Source: Pseudomonadota bacterium
Lineage (GTDB): Bacteria; Pseudomonadota; Gammaproteobacteria; Burkholderiales; Burkholderiaceae_C
Direction: 5' to 3'
DNA length: 64,000 nt
NCBI GenBank assembly: GCA_020161775.1
Contig: JAIUOW010000022.1
Coordinates: 28,342-92,341 of the forward strand
Numbering within the stretch: the stretch's first letter is position 1; each line of letters starts with the position of its first letter. Both the position numbers and the translations under genes were made by a program. This document shows positions 8,113 through 16,847 of this stretch, piece by piece. Below the pieces are notes generated by a model. That model saw nothing but the letters and a program-made list of their open reading frames with translations, did no database searches and was not told the DNA's origin.

Positions 8113-9378
8113 ATGGCCGAGAAAAAAGGCGCTTCCAGCGAAAAGACTCTTTACTGCTCCTTTTGCGGCAAGAGCCAGCACGAGGTGAAGAAGCTGATCG
8201 CCGGTCCGTCCGTGTTCATCTGCGATGAGTGCATTGACCTGTGCAACGAAATCATCCGCGACGAACTCCCTGCAGGCGAGGAAGCGCGCGAAGGGCGGGG
8301 CGACCTTCCCACGCCGGCCGAGATCAAGGCCAACCTGGACAACTACGTCATCGGCCAGGAAACCGCCAAGCGCACCCTGGCCGTTGCCGTGTACAACCAC
8401 TACAAGCGCCTGCGCCACAAGGAAAAGGCTAAGAAGGACGACGTCGAGCTGGCCAAGAGCAACATCCTGCTGATCGGCCCTACGGGTTCTGGCAAAACGC
8501 TGCTGGCCCAGACCTTGGCGCGCATGCTGGACGTGCCGTTCGTGATGGCTGATGCAACCACCCTCACCGAAGCCGGTTATGTGGGCGAAGATGTCGAAAA
8601 CATCATCCAGAAGCTGCTGCAAAGCTGCAACTACGAGGTGGAGCGCGCGCAGCGTGGCATCGTCTACATCGACGAAATCGACAAGATTTCGCGAAAGTCC
8701 GACAACCCGTCCATCACGCGTGACGTGTCAGGCGAGGGCGTGCAGCAGGCATTGCTCAAGCTGATTGAAGGCACCATGGCCAGCGTGCCGCCGCAAGGCG
8801 GGCGCAAGCACCCCAACCAGGACTTCCTGCAGATCGACACGACCAACATCCTTTTCATCTGTGGCGGCGCGTTCGCCGGCATGGAAAAGGTCATCGAAAA
8901 CCGCACGGAAGCGTCCGGTATCGGCTTTGGCGCGGCCGTGCGCAGCAAGCAGCAGCGCAGCCTGACCGAGGTCTTCAGCGAAGTCGAGCCCGAAGATCTC
9001 ATCAAATTCGGCCTGATCCCTGAGTTGGTCGGCCGCATGCCCGTGGTCGCAACGCTGGCCGAACTCAGCGAAGACGCACTGGTCCAGATACTGACCGAAC
9101 CCAAGAATGCCCTGGTCAAGCAATACAGCAAGCTGCTGGCCATGGAAGGCGTGGACCTGGAAATCCGGCCCAGTGCACTCAAGGCCATTGCCCGCAAGGC
9201 GCTGGCGCGCAAGACCGGCGCCCGGGGCCTGCGCTCCATCCTGGAGCAGTCGCTGATTGACACCATGTTCGAACTGCCCAACACCTCGAATGTGGACAAG
9301 GTCGTGGTGGATGAGTCCACCATTGACGAGAACAAGCCGCCGCTGCTTGTTTACCGGGAAGCCGCCAAAAAGGCGTAA
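8113..9378 (+). CDS. clpX: ClpX, AAA+ unfoldase subunit of ClpXP
   Basis: A 421-residue hexameric unfoldase that recognises tagged substrates and feeds them into ClpP. The N-terminal zinc-binding domain has Cys15, Cys18, Cys37 and Cys40. Walker A GPTGSGKT is at residues 122-129, Walker B is in VYIDEIDKI, and the sensor and ClpP-docking loop region carries the conserved GFG in [10 protein letters not shown]. Length agrees with the family (about 420-425). ATG at 8113 is the only start that keeps the zinc domain complete. Confidence 0.98.
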   Translation: MAEKKGASSEKTLYCSFCGKSQHEVKKLIAGPSVFICDECIDLCNEIIRDELPAGEEAREGRGDLPTPAEIKANLDNYVIGQETAKRTLAVAVYNHYKRLRHKEKAKKDDVELAKSNILLIGPTGSGKTLLAQTLARMLDVPFVMADATTLTEAGYVGEDVENIIQKLLQSCNYEVERAQRGIVYIDEIDKISRKSDNPSITRDVSGEGVQQALLKLIEGTMASVPPQGGRKHPNQDFLQIDTTNILFICGGAFAGMEKVIENRTEASGIGFGAAVRSKQQRSLTEVFSEVEPEDLIKFGLIPELVGRMPVVATLAELSEDALVQILTEPKNALVKQYSKLLAMEGVDLEIRPSALKAIARKALARKTGARGLRSILEQSLIDTMFELPNTSNVDKVVVDESTIDENKPPLLVYREAAKKA

Positions 9379-9463
9379 CTTTCCTTCCAGGCCACCGCCG
9401 CCAGTGATTTTTTGCACGGCAACAACCCTGAAAGCCGCATTGCGATGCGGACGGGTTGAAAAT

Positions 9464-9471
9464 CCCCATTT
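9464..9471 (+). promoter_or_regulatory. Possible heat-shock (sigma-32-like) -10 element upstream of lon
   Basis: CCCCATTT, 37 bases before the lon ATG, resembles the sigma-32 -10 consensus CCCCATnT. No -35 of the CTTGAA type is found at the right distance (the TTGAAA at 9456 is far too close), so this rests on the -10 alone and on lon being heat-induced in related bacteria. Confidence 0.25.
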
Positions 9472-9507
9472 GCCGCCGATATTCAACAGGTAACGAAAAG
9501 GATATTC

Positions 9508-11922
9508 ATGTCCGGACACATTCCCCTGCCTGCCGACCCCCTCGACCTGCCGCTGCTGCCCCTGCGGGACGTGGTGGTGTTTCCCCATATGGTCATCCCG
9601 CTGTTTGTCGGCCGGCCCAAGAGCATCAAGGCGCTGGAAGCTGCGATGGAGGCGGAGCGCCGCATCATGCTGGTGGCCCAGAAAGCCGCCGCCAAGGACG
9701 AGCCTTCGGTGGCCGACATGTTCGACGTGGGCTGCGTATCCACCATCCTGCAGATGCTCAAGCTGCCGGACGGCACGGTCAAGGTGCTGGTCGAGGGCCA
9801 GCAGCGCGCCCGGGTGAACCGCATCGATGAAGGTGAAAGCCACTTCAGCGCCAATGTCACCCCGGTGGTTGCCGCGGCGGACCAGAAGACCAGTGAAATC
9901 GAGGCACTGCGTCGCGCCGTGATGCAGCAGTTTGACCAGTACGTCAAGCTCAACAAGAAGATTCCACCCGAGATCCTCACCTCGATCTCCAGCATCGACG
10001 ATCCGGGTCGCCTGGCTGACACCATTGCCGCGCACCTGCCGCTCAAGCTGGACAACAAGCAGATCGTGCTGGACCTGGCTGACGTGAAGCTGCGGCTGGA
10101 AAACCTGTTCGAGCAGATCGAGCGCGAAGTTGACATCCTGAACGTTGACAAGAAGATCCGCGGCCGCGTCAAGCGCCAGATGGAAAAGAACCAGCGCGAC
10201 TTCTACCTGAACGAGCAGGTCAAGGCCATCCAGAAGGAGCTGGGCGAAGGCGAAGAGGGCGCGGACATCGAAGAGATCGAAAAGAAGATCAAGGCTGCCA
10301 AGATGCCCAAGGACGCCCGCAAGAAGGCGGACGCGGAGCTCAAGAAGCTCAAGCTCATGTCGCCCATGTCGGCCGAGGCCACCGTGGTGCGCAACTACAT
10401 CGATGTGCTCACGAACCTGCCCTGGGCCAAAAAGACCAAGATCAAGCACGACCTGGCCAATGCCGAAGGCGTGCTCAACGAAGACCATTACGGCCTGGAC
10501 AAGGTCAAGGACCGCATTCTTGAGTACCTCGCGGTGCAGCAGCGCGTGGACAAGGTCAAGGCGCCCATCCTGTGCCTGGTGGGGCCGCCCGGCGTGGGCA
10601 AGACCTCGCTGGGCCAGTCGATTGCCAAGGCAACGGGGCGCAAGTACGTGCGCATGGCGCTGGGCGGAATGCGCGACGAGGCCGAAATCCGTGGCCACCG
10701 TCGCACCTACATCGGCGCGTTGCCGGGCAAGGTGCTGCAAAGCCTGAGCAAGGTCGGCACGCGCAATCCGCTGTTCCTGCTGGACGAAATCGACAAGCTG
10801 GGCACCGACTTCCGCGGGGACCCGTCCAGCGCGTTGCTGGAGGTGCTGGACCCGGAGCAGAACCACACCTTTGGTGACCACTATGTCGAGGTGGACTTCG
10901 ACCTGAGCGACGTGATGTTCGTGGCCACGTCCAACTCCATGAACATCCCGCCGGCGCTGCTGGACCGCATGGAAGTCATTCGTCTGTCGGGCTACACCGA
11001 GGATGAGAAGACCAACATCGCGATGAAGTACCTCGCGCCCAAGCAGATGACGAACAACGGCGTGAAGGAGGACGAACTCCTCATCACCGAGGAAGCCATC
11101 CGCGACATCGTGCGTTACTACACTCGCGAAGCTGGCGTGCGCTCGCTGGAGCGAGAGCTGTCCAAGATCTGCCGCAAGGTGGTCAAGGGCCTTCAGCTGA
11201 AAAAGATGGCGCCTCAGGTGAAGGTGACGGGCGACAACCTCAACGACTTCCTGGGCGTGCGCAAGTACACCTATGGCCGCGCCGAGCAGCAAAACCAGGT
11301 GGGCCAGGTCGTGGGCCTGGCCTGGACGGAGGTGGGCGGCGACCTGTTGACGATCGAGGCCGCGCTCATGCCCGGCAAGGGCGTCATCACCACCACCGGC
11401 TCGCTCGGTGACGTCATGAAAGAATCCGTGGCCGCTGCCCGCACCGTGGTGCGCAGCCGCGCGCGCGGCTTGGGCATCAAGGATGACGTCTTCGAGAAGA
11501 ACGACATGCACATCCACGTGCCCGACGGCGCTACGCCCAAGGATGGCCCCAGCGCCGGCGCGGCCATGACGACGGCGATCGTGTCGGCGCTCACCGGCAT
11601 CCCGGTGCGCGGTGATGTGGCCATGACCGGCGAGATCACCTTGCGCGGCGAGGTAACGGCGATTGGCGGCCTGAAGGAAAAGCTGCTGGCGGCATTGCGC
11701 GGTGGCATCAAGACGGTGCTGATCCCGGAAGAAAACGCCAAGGACCTCCAGGAGATCCCGGACAACGTGAAGCAGGGGCTTGAGATCGTGCCGGTCAAAT
11801 GGATCGACAAGGTGCTGGAGGTTGCGCTGGAACGCCTGCCTACGCCCCTGCCCGACGAAGAGCCCGTGGCCGCCGCGCCGCTTGCCAAGGTACCTGAAGC
11901 GCCGGCTTCGATAAAACATTGA
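9508..11922 (+). CDS. lon: Lon ATP-dependent serine protease
   Basis: An 804-residue AAA+ protease for damaged and regulatory proteins. It has the N-terminal LonN substrate domain (LPLLPLRDVVVFPHMVIPL), a coiled middle, Walker A GPPGVGKT near residue 358, Walker B in LFLLDEIDKLG, and the C-terminal protease domain with the Ser682 (PKDGPSAG) and Lys725 (GGLKEKLL) dyad. The length is typical of LonA proteins. It starts 129 bases after clpX. Two tRNA promoter hexamers follow its stop closely, so the tRNA cluster is a separate unit. Confidence 0.98.
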   Translation: MSGHIPLPADPLDLPLLPLRDVVVFPHMVIPLFVGRPKSIKALEAAMEAERRIMLVAQKAAAKDEPSVADMFDVGCVSTILQMLKLPDGTVKVLVEGQQRARVNRIDEGESHFSANVTPVVAAADQKTSEIEALRRAVMQQFDQYVKLNKKIPPEILTSISSIDDPGRLADTIAAHLPLKLDNKQIVLDLADVKLRLENLFEQIEREVDILNVDKKIRGRVKRQMEKNQRDFYLNEQVKAIQKELGEGEEGADIEEIEKKIKAAKMPKDARKKADAELKKLKLMSPMSAEATVVRNYIDVLTNLPWAKKTKIKHDLANAEGVLNEDHYGLDKVKDRILEYLAVQQRVDKVKAPILCLVGPPGVGKTSLGQSIAKATGRKYVRMALGGMRDEAEIRGHRRTYIGALPGKVLQSLSKVGTRNPLFLLDEIDKLGTDFRGDPSSALLEVLDPEQNHTFGDHYVEVDFDLSDVMFVATSNSMNIPPALLDRMEVIRLSGYTEDEKTNIAMKYLAPKQMTNNGVKEDELLITEEAIRDIVRYYTREAGVRSLERELSKICRKVVKGLQLKKMAPQVKVTGDNLNDFLGVRKYTYGRAEQQNQVGQVVGLAWTEVGGDLLTIEAALMPGKGVITTTGSLGDVMKESVAAARTVVRSRARGLGIKDDVFEKNDMHIHVPDGATPKDGPSAGAAMTTAIVSALTGIPVRGDVAMTGEITLRGEVTAIGGLKEKLLAALRGGIKTVLIPEENAKDLQEIPDNVKQGLEIVPVKWIDKVLEVALERLPTPLPDEEPVAAAPLAKVPEAPASIKH

Positions 11923-11928
11923 ACGGGC

Positions 11929-11958
11929 TTGCGAAAGTCCAGAAAACTACGCTATAAT
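11929..11958 (+). promoter_or_regulatory. Promoter of the tRNA-Gly-Cys-Leu cluster
   Basis: TTGCGA (11929-11934), an 18-base spacer and a perfect TATAAT (11953-11958) lie 14 bases ahead of tRNA-Gly. This is the best sigma-70 promoter seen in the window. Confidence 0.75.
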
Positions 11959-11972
11959 TTGAGGCTTGAAAC

Positions 11973-12048
11973 GCGGGAATAGCTCAGTTGGTAGAGCGCA
12001 ACCTTGCCAAGGTTGAGGTCGAGAGTTCGAGACTCTTTTCCCGCTCCA
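11973..12048 (+). tRNA. tRNA-Gly (anticodon GCC)
   Basis: A 76-base tRNA with acceptor arms GCGGGAA and TTCCCGC, anticodon stem CCTTG...CAAGG with loop giving GCC, T-arm GAGTTCGAGACTC and an encoded CCA. First of three tRNA genes in a row. Confidence 0.97.
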
Positions 12049-12058
12049 AATTTCCAAA

Positions 12059-12084
12059 AAGGGAAGCCCAGGCTTCCCTTTTTT
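12059..12084 (+). terminator. Intrinsic terminator between tRNA-Gly and tRNA-Cys
   Basis: AAGGGAAGCC and GGCTTCCCTT pair around a two-base CA centre and are followed by TTTT. It would partly separate tRNA-Gly from the next two tRNAs. Confidence 0.65.
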
Positions 12085-12108
12085 GTCAGTGAAAATCCGA
12101 AACTACCC

Positions 12109-12182
12109 GGCGCGATAGCAAAGCGGTTATGCACCGGATTGCAAATCCGATCAGCCCAGTTCGACTCTGGGTCGCGCCTCCA
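12109..12182 (+). tRNA. tRNA-Cys (anticodon GCA)
   Basis: A 74-base tRNA with acceptor arms GGCGCGA and TCGCGCC, anticodon loop TTGCAAA giving GCA, T-arm CAGTTCGACTCTG and an encoded CCA end. Confidence 0.97.
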
Positions 12183-12185
12183 GTC

Positions 12186-12221
12186 AACAGCCCCGTCAAC
12201 CCCGTTGCCGGGGCTGTTTTG
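12186..12221 (+). terminator. Terminator-like hairpin between tRNA-Cys and tRNA-Leu
   Basis: AACAGCCCC (12186-12194) pairs with GGGGCTGTT (12210-12218) across a 15-base loop, then TTG. The T-run is short, so readthrough into tRNA-Leu is likely. Confidence 0.5.
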
Positions 12222-12239
12222 TTTGACAATAGATTGTCC

Positions 12240-12331
12240 GCCCGGATGGTGAAATTGGTAGACACAGCGGACTTAAAATCCGCCGCTTGCTGAAAGGCGG
12301 CGTACCGGTTCAAGCCCGGTTCCGGGTACCA
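12240..12331 (+). tRNA. tRNA-Leu (anticodon UAA)
   Basis: A 92-base class II tRNA with acceptor arms GCCCGGA and TCCGGGT, anticodon loop CTTAAAA giving UAA, a long variable arm (CCGCTTGCTGAAAGGCGG) and an encoded CCA. It ends 14 bases before the next protein gene. Confidence 0.97.
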
Positions 12332-12345
12332 GATGAAAGCACGTC

Positions 12346-12978
12346 ATGCCACGCTACAACGCCCCCTTTGAAATCCATGTTCATGGTGACGTGCCCTTGC
12401 GCGCCGACGTGGTCTTCGCCCAACTTCAGGACGCGCTGAAGCCGCTGTGGAAATACGCTGGCGCCAAATCGCTGGCCGATGGCGCACACAGCAGCTATGA
12501 GGAAGAGCCGGGCATCAAGTTCGACGCCCAGGAGCACCTGCTGCAGATGTGCTGGACGGTGCCGGGCGATGAAGACTTTCGCCAGTCTCTGGACGAAATG
12601 TGCATGAACCTCAACGAGCTGGCGCGTGAAGGCGCGGCGATCGAGGTGACGTTCTATGACGCCGATTTTGACGAGGAAGAAGAAGCGCCCGGCGCCGAAT
12701 CCCGCGACGATTTCGTGATGCTGTTTGTCGGCCCCACGCCTGCGGCCATCATGCAGGTGCAGCGTGACCTGTTGGTGCAGGACGTGGTGAACATGATGGA
12801 GCGTCACTTTGACGGCTCCGAGCTCGGCGGCGTGGTGGCCGAAATCGACAAGCTGTTCGGGCAGCGCTTTGACGAGCTGGTCAACTCGCTGGAACTGGGC
12901 CGGCCGCCGCGTGGCTCTGGCGGTTCGGGTGGCGCAGGCGGCCACGGCGGCGGCCGCCGCCCCCGCCACCTGCACTGA
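12346..12978 (+). CDS. Conserved hypothetical protein with acidic middle and glycine-rich tail
   Basis: A 210-residue soluble protein; no catalytic motif was recognised. It begins PRYNAPFEIHVHGDVPL, has an acidic patch (DADFDEEEEAPGAE, about residues 105-118) and helical segments (LVQDVVNMMERHFDG), and ends in a low-complexity Gly/Arg/His tail (GSGGSGGAGGHGGG, residues 187-200) that looks disordered. There is no signal peptide or membrane segment. It is read in the same direction as the tRNAs and the following permease. The conserved core suggests a real protein, probably restricted to relatives of this organism; the function is unknown. Confidence 0.8.
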   Translation: MPRYNAPFEIHVHGDVPLRADVVFAQLQDALKPLWKYAGAKSLADGAHSSYEEEPGIKFDAQEHLLQMCWTVPGDEDFRQSLDEMCMNLNELAREGAAIEVTFYDADFDEEEEAPGAESRDDFVMLFVGPTPAAIMQVQRDLLVQDVVNMMERHFDGSELGGVVAEIDKLFGQRFDELVNSLELGRPPRGSGGSGGAGGHGGGRRPRHLH

Positions 12979-13031
12979 CCGCGCGCTGACACGCGGCTCA
13001 GCTATGCTGTGCTCCGCTTCAGGAGACAGCA

Positions 13032-14345
13032 ATGGCCCTTTTCCCGCAGGAAGCCCTGCAACCCGGCGTGCGCAAACGCGAGGTGTTTGGCTGGGCGATG
13101 TACGACTTCGCCAATTCGGGCTACACCACGGTCGTGATCACCGCGGTGTTCGCGGCCTATTTCGTCGGGGGCATTGCGCAGAAGGCCGATTGGGCCACCT
13201 TTGCCTGGACCGCGGCGCTCAGTGTGTCGTACGCGATCGTGATGCTCACCATGCCCAGCATCGGGGCTTATGCGGACCTGCGTGCCGCCAAGAAGCGGCT
13301 GCTCATGATCACCACCGCTGGCTGTGTGGCGGCTACGGCCGCGCTGGCGTGGGCCGGGCCGGGCAGCGTGGCGCTGGCCATCGTGCTGATCATCGTCTCC
13401 AACACGTTCTACAGCTGGGGTGAGTCGCTCACCGCCGCTTTCCTGCCCGAGCTGGCGCGCGCTGAATCACTGGGCAAGGTCAGCGGCTGGGGATGGGGCT
13501 TTGGTTATTTTGGCGGCATGCTGGCGCTGGGCATTTGCCTGGGCTATGTGATCTGGGCGCAGGGGCAGGGCATCAAGGCTGAGCAGTTTGTGCCGGTCAC
13601 CATGCTGGTCACGGCGGCGATCTATGGCACGGCATCACTCGTGACCTTTCGCCTGCTGAAAGAGCGCGCGCAGCCCAACCCGGCGGCGCTGCGGCAAAAC
13701 GGCCTGCGTGCATCGCTGGCGCAGTTGCGCCGCACCTTCGCGCAGGCCCGCCACTACAGCGACTTCATGTGGCTGCTGGCGTGCGCGGTGTTCTACCAGG
13801 GCGGCGTGGCGGTGGCGATTGCGCTGGCTGCCATCTATGCGGAGCAGGTCATCGGCTTCCAGCCGCAGGAGACCATGGTGCTGATTTTTGTGCTGAACCT
13901 CGCCGCAGCGGGGGGGGCGCTGGCGTGGGGCTATTTTCAGGACCGCATTGGCCACAAGCTGGCGCTGGGCATCACGCTGGTGGGCTGGGTTGCCACTTGT
14001 GTCATTGCCGCCGTCACCACGACCAAAGGTGGCTTCTGGTATGCCGCCGCGATCGCCGGGCTGTGCATGGGGTCCAGCCAGTCGGCAGGGCGGGCCATGG
14101 CCGGCATGTTCGCGCCGCAGCGGCAGTTGGGCGAGTTTTACGGCCTGTGGACGTTCGCGATCCGCCTGGCCAGCATCGTCGGCCCGCTGAGCTACGGTGC
14201 CATCACCTGGGCTACCGGCGGCAACCAGCGCACGGCCATCCTGTCCACCGCCGTGTTGTTTGTGGTGGGCTTGCTGCTGTTGCAGAAGGTGAATGTGCAG
14301 CGTGGCCGTGCGGCCGCGCTCGCCGCGGATGCCCGTCAGGCCTGA
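13032..14345 (+). CDS. MFS permease of the UMF1 / Atg22-like group
   Basis: A 437-residue integral membrane protein with about 12 helices. The N-terminal motif EVFGWAMYDFANSGYTTVVITAVF and the later SSQSAGRAMAGMFAPQRQ segment are typical of the UMF1 group of the major facilitator superfamily, related to the yeast vacuolar effluxer Atg22. Bacterial members are of unknown substrate; amino acid or small-metabolite efflux is a guess from the relation. The start at 13032 follows a CAGGAGACAG ribosome site. Its 3' end overlaps the convergent murI gene by 10 bases. Confidence 0.88.
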   Translation: MALFPQEALQPGVRKREVFGWAMYDFANSGYTTVVITAVFAAYFVGGIAQKADWATFAWTAALSVSYAIVMLTMPSIGAYADLRAAKKRLLMITTAGCVAATAALAWAGPGSVALAIVLIIVSNTFYSWGESLTAAFLPELARAESLGKVSGWGWGFGYFGGMLALGICLGYVIWAQGQGIKAEQFVPVTMLVTAAIYGTASLVTFRLLKERAQPNPAALRQNGLRASLAQLRRTFAQARHYSDFMWLLACAVFYQGGVAVAIALAAIYAEQVIGFQPQETMVLIFVLNLAAAGGALAWGYFQDRIGHKLALGITLVGWVATCVIAAVTTTKGGFWYAAAIAGLCMGSSQSAGRAMAGMFAPQRQLGEFYGLWTFAIRLASIVGPLSYGAITWATGGNQRTAILSTAVLFVVGLLLLQKVNVQRGRAAALAADARQA

Positions 14346-15121
14346 ACAGCCAGCCAGCGCGTGGCCGCTGCTTGCAGCGCCATCAGCGGCCCGGTGGCCA
14401 GCAGGGTGAGCCCGCCTTGCGTGCGTTGTGCCAGCAGGCCCCGTGTGGCCAGCAGGCGCTGCGTTTGCCGCGCCACGGGTTCGCCGGTATCGACCAGCCG
14501 CACATCGGGCCCCACCACAGCGCGCAGCACGCCGGCGGCGAACGGGTAATGGGTGCAGCCCAGTACCAGCGTGTCCATGGCGCCCGGCCTGCCGCCGAAC
14601 GGGCCCATGGCTTGCACGTAGTGGGCACACAGCGCCTCTGTTTTTGCCGCGTCGTCGTGCTCAATGGCTTCTGCCAGGCCATCGCAGGCCTGCAGCACAA
14701 AGCGGGTTTGCCCGGCCAGCGTGCCGTGCAAGGCGGCGAACTTCTGGCTGGCCAGTGTGCCGCGCGTGGCCATCACACCTACATGGCCGGTGCGCGTGTG
14801 CGCGGCAGCTGGCTTGAGCGCGGGCTCCACCCCCACCAGTGGCAGGCCGGGGTGGGCGTCACGCAGCTGCGTGATGGCTGCCGCCGTGGCGGTGTTGCAG
14901 GCCACCACCAGCGCCTTGATGCCGTGCGAATCGCGCAGCTGCCGCGCCACCGCCAGCGAGCGGTCGGCAACGAACGCATCACCGCGCTCGCCATAGGGCG
15001 CATGGGCGTTGTCGGCCAGGTAGACAAGGTTTTCACCCGGCAGCGCGGCCCGCAGCGCCCGCAGCACGCTCAGGCCGCCGACGCCGCTGTCAAAAACGCC
15101 GATGGGCGCGTCGGCGTTCAA
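14336..15121 (-). CDS. murI: Glutamate racemase
   Basis: A 261-residue cofactor-independent racemase that supplies D-glutamate for peptidoglycan. It has GVFDSGVGGLSVL (Asp11, Ser12), the catalytic pair Cys75 in VACNTATA and Cys189 in LGCTHYP, and YGER near residues 43-46. Its ATG overlaps the stop of the upstream class I fumarase gene by four bases, so the two are translationally coupled. Confidence 0.96.
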   Translation of the reverse strand: MNADAPIGVFDSGVGGLSVLRALRAALPGENLVYLADNAHAPYGERGDAFVADRSLAVARQLRDSHGIKALVVACNTATAAAITQLRDAHPGLPLVGVEPALKPAAAHTRTGHVGVMATRGTLASQKFAALHGTLAGQTRFVLQACDGLAEAIEHDDAAKTEALCAHYVQAMGPFGGRPGAMDTLVLGCTHYPFAAGVLRAVVGPDVRLVDTGEPVARQTQRLLATRGLLAQRTQGGLTLLATGPLMALQAAATRWLAVQA

Positions 15122-16659
15122 CCCGCGGCGACAGGAATATTCTTGAACTCACCCGTGGCAATGCGCTTTTGCCATTCGGCCGGGCCGGTGATGTGGGCGC
15201 TGGTGCCGCCGGCATCCACCGCCACCGTCACGGGCATGTCCACTACGTCAAATTCATAGATCGCTTCCATGCCCAGGTCGGCAAAGCCCACCACCCTGGC
15301 GGCCTTGATGGCCTTGGACACCAGGTACGCCGCGCCGCCCACGGCCATCAGGTACGCGCTCTTGTGCTTCTTGATGGCCTCGATGGCCACCGGGCCGCGC
15401 TCGGACTTGCCGACCATGGCGATCAGGCCGGTTTCGGCCAGCATCATTTCCGTGAAGCCGTCCATGCGCGTGGCAGTGGTCGGGCCCGCGGGGCCCACCA
15501 CCTCATCGCGCACTGGATCGACCGGCCCGACGTAGTAGATGACGCGGTTGGTGAAATCCACCGGCAGCTTCTCGCCCCGCGCCAGCATGTCCTTGATGCG
15601 CTTGTGCGCGGCGTCGCGGCCGGTGAGCATCTTGCCGTTGAGCAGCAGCGTGTCGCCGGGCTTCCAGCTGGCCACTTCTTCGCGGGTGAGCGTGTTCAGG
15701 TCCACGCGCCGGCTCTTCTTGGTGTCGGGCGTCCATTGCACATCCGGCCACAGGTCCAGCGACGGTGCATCCAGGTACACGGGGCCCGAGCCGTCCATCA
15801 CAAAATGCGCGTGGCGCGTGGCGGCGCAGTTGGGGATCATGGCCACGGGCTTGCTGGCCGCGTGCGTGGGGTACATCTTGATCTTGACGTCCAGCACCGT
15901 CGTCAGGCCGCCCAGGCCCTGGGCGCCAATGCCCAGCGCGTTGACCTTTTCATACAGCTCCAGGCGCAGTTCCTCGGTCTTGTTGCGCGGGCCGCGGGCC
16001 TGCAGCTCGTACATGTCGATGTCGTCCATCAACGACTCCTTGGCCATCAGCATGGCCTTCTCGGCCGTGCCGCCGATGCCGATGCCCAGCATGCCCGGCG
16101 GGCACCAGCCCGCGCCCATGGTGGGCACGGTCTTGAGCACCCAGTCCACCACGCTGTCGCCAGGGTTGAGCATGATCATCTTGCTCTTGTTTTCGCTGCC
16201 GCCGCCCTTGGCGGCGACGGTCACGTCCACCGTGTTGCCGGGCACGATCTCGGTGAAGATAACCGCTGGCGTGTTGTCCTTGGTGTTCTTGCGCTCAAAC
16301 TGCGGGTCGGCCACCACGCTGGCGCGCAGCATGTTGTCGGGGTGGTTGTAGCCGCGGCGCACGCCTTCGTTCACAGCGTCTTCCAGGCTGCCGGTAAAGC
16401 CCTCCCAACGCACGTCCATGCCGACCTTCAGGAACACGTTGACGATGCCGGTGTCCTGGCAGATCGGGCGCTGGCCGGTTGCGCTCATCTTGCTGTTGGT
16501 CAGGATCTGCGCAATCGCGTCCCGGGCCGCCGGGCTTTGCTCGCGCGCATAGGCGCGTGCCAGGTGGGCGATGAAGTCGGCAGGGTGGTAGTAGCTGATG
16601 TACTGCAGGGCGGCGGCGACGGATTCGATCAGGTCGTCTTGCTTGATGGTGGTTGTCAT
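15118..16659 (-). CDS. Fumarate hydratase, class I (iron-sulfur type)
   Basis: A 513-residue oxygen-sensitive fumarase that interconverts fumarate and malate. The three Cys ligands expected for the [4Fe-4S] cluster are Cys67 (RPICQDTG), Cys186 (GAGWCPPGM) and Cys278 (MIPNCAATRHAHF). The N-terminal alpha part and C-terminal beta part (KMLTGRDAAHKR, GPTTATRMD) are fused as in FumA-like enzymes of this length. A class II fumarase lies 1.6 kb away on the other strand. It is cotranscribed with murI and divergent from gdhA over a 188-base gap. Confidence 0.95.
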   Translation of the reverse strand: MTTTIKQDDLIESVAAALQYISYYHPADFIAHLARAYAREQSPAARDAIAQILTNSKMSATGQRPICQDTGIVNVFLKVGMDVRWEGFTGSLEDAVNEGVRRGYNHPDNMLRASVVADPQFERKNTKDNTPAVIFTEIVPGNTVDVTVAAKGGGSENKSKMIMLNPGDSVVDWVLKTVPTMGAGWCPPGMLGIGIGGTAEKAMLMAKESLMDDIDMYELQARGPRNKTEELRLELYEKVNALGIGAQGLGGLTTVLDVKIKMYPTHAASKPVAMIPNCAATRHAHFVMDGSGPVYLDAPSLDLWPDVQWTPDTKKSRRVDLNTLTREEVASWKPGDTLLLNGKMLTGRDAAHKRIKDMLARGEKLPVDFTNRVIYYVGPVDPVRDEVVGPAGPTTATRMDGFTEMMLAETGLIAMVGKSERGPVAIEAIKKHKSAYLMAVGGAAYLVSKAIKAARVVGFADLGMEAIYEFDVVDMPVTVAVDAGGTSAHITGPAEWQKRIATGEFKNIPVAAG

Positions 16660-16847
16660 GGGGCAGGCAATGAAGTCGTGGAGCCACGTGCATTATCCCA
16701 AACGCTGCCCCACGGACTTCGCGGAAGTTCGGCGCCCCAAATCAAGGCGTGTGCACCAAAGTGTTCCATTGGTTGAGCACCGGGTTGGCGCAGCAGCACC
16801 AGGAGCGTGCAAAATGGATGGTTTATTTTTTTCAGCCCAGCCCCTCC

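Noticed and set aside
8728-11919. Minus-strand open frame of more than 1,000 codons opposite lon and clpX
   Set aside because: Lon and ClpX on the plus strand have full motifs; the opposite frame is His/Arg/Gly-rich with no domain and results from third-position GC bias.
12223-12228. TTGACA just ahead of tRNA-Leu(UAA) as a -35 box
   Set aside because: It is only 12 bases from the first tRNA base, so no -10 box and start site could fit before the mature 5' end.
16660-16847. Possible NtrC-type sites (TGCACC half) in the fumarase-gdhA gap
   Set aside because: Only one half-site resembles the consensus and the other half is absent at the proper distance.
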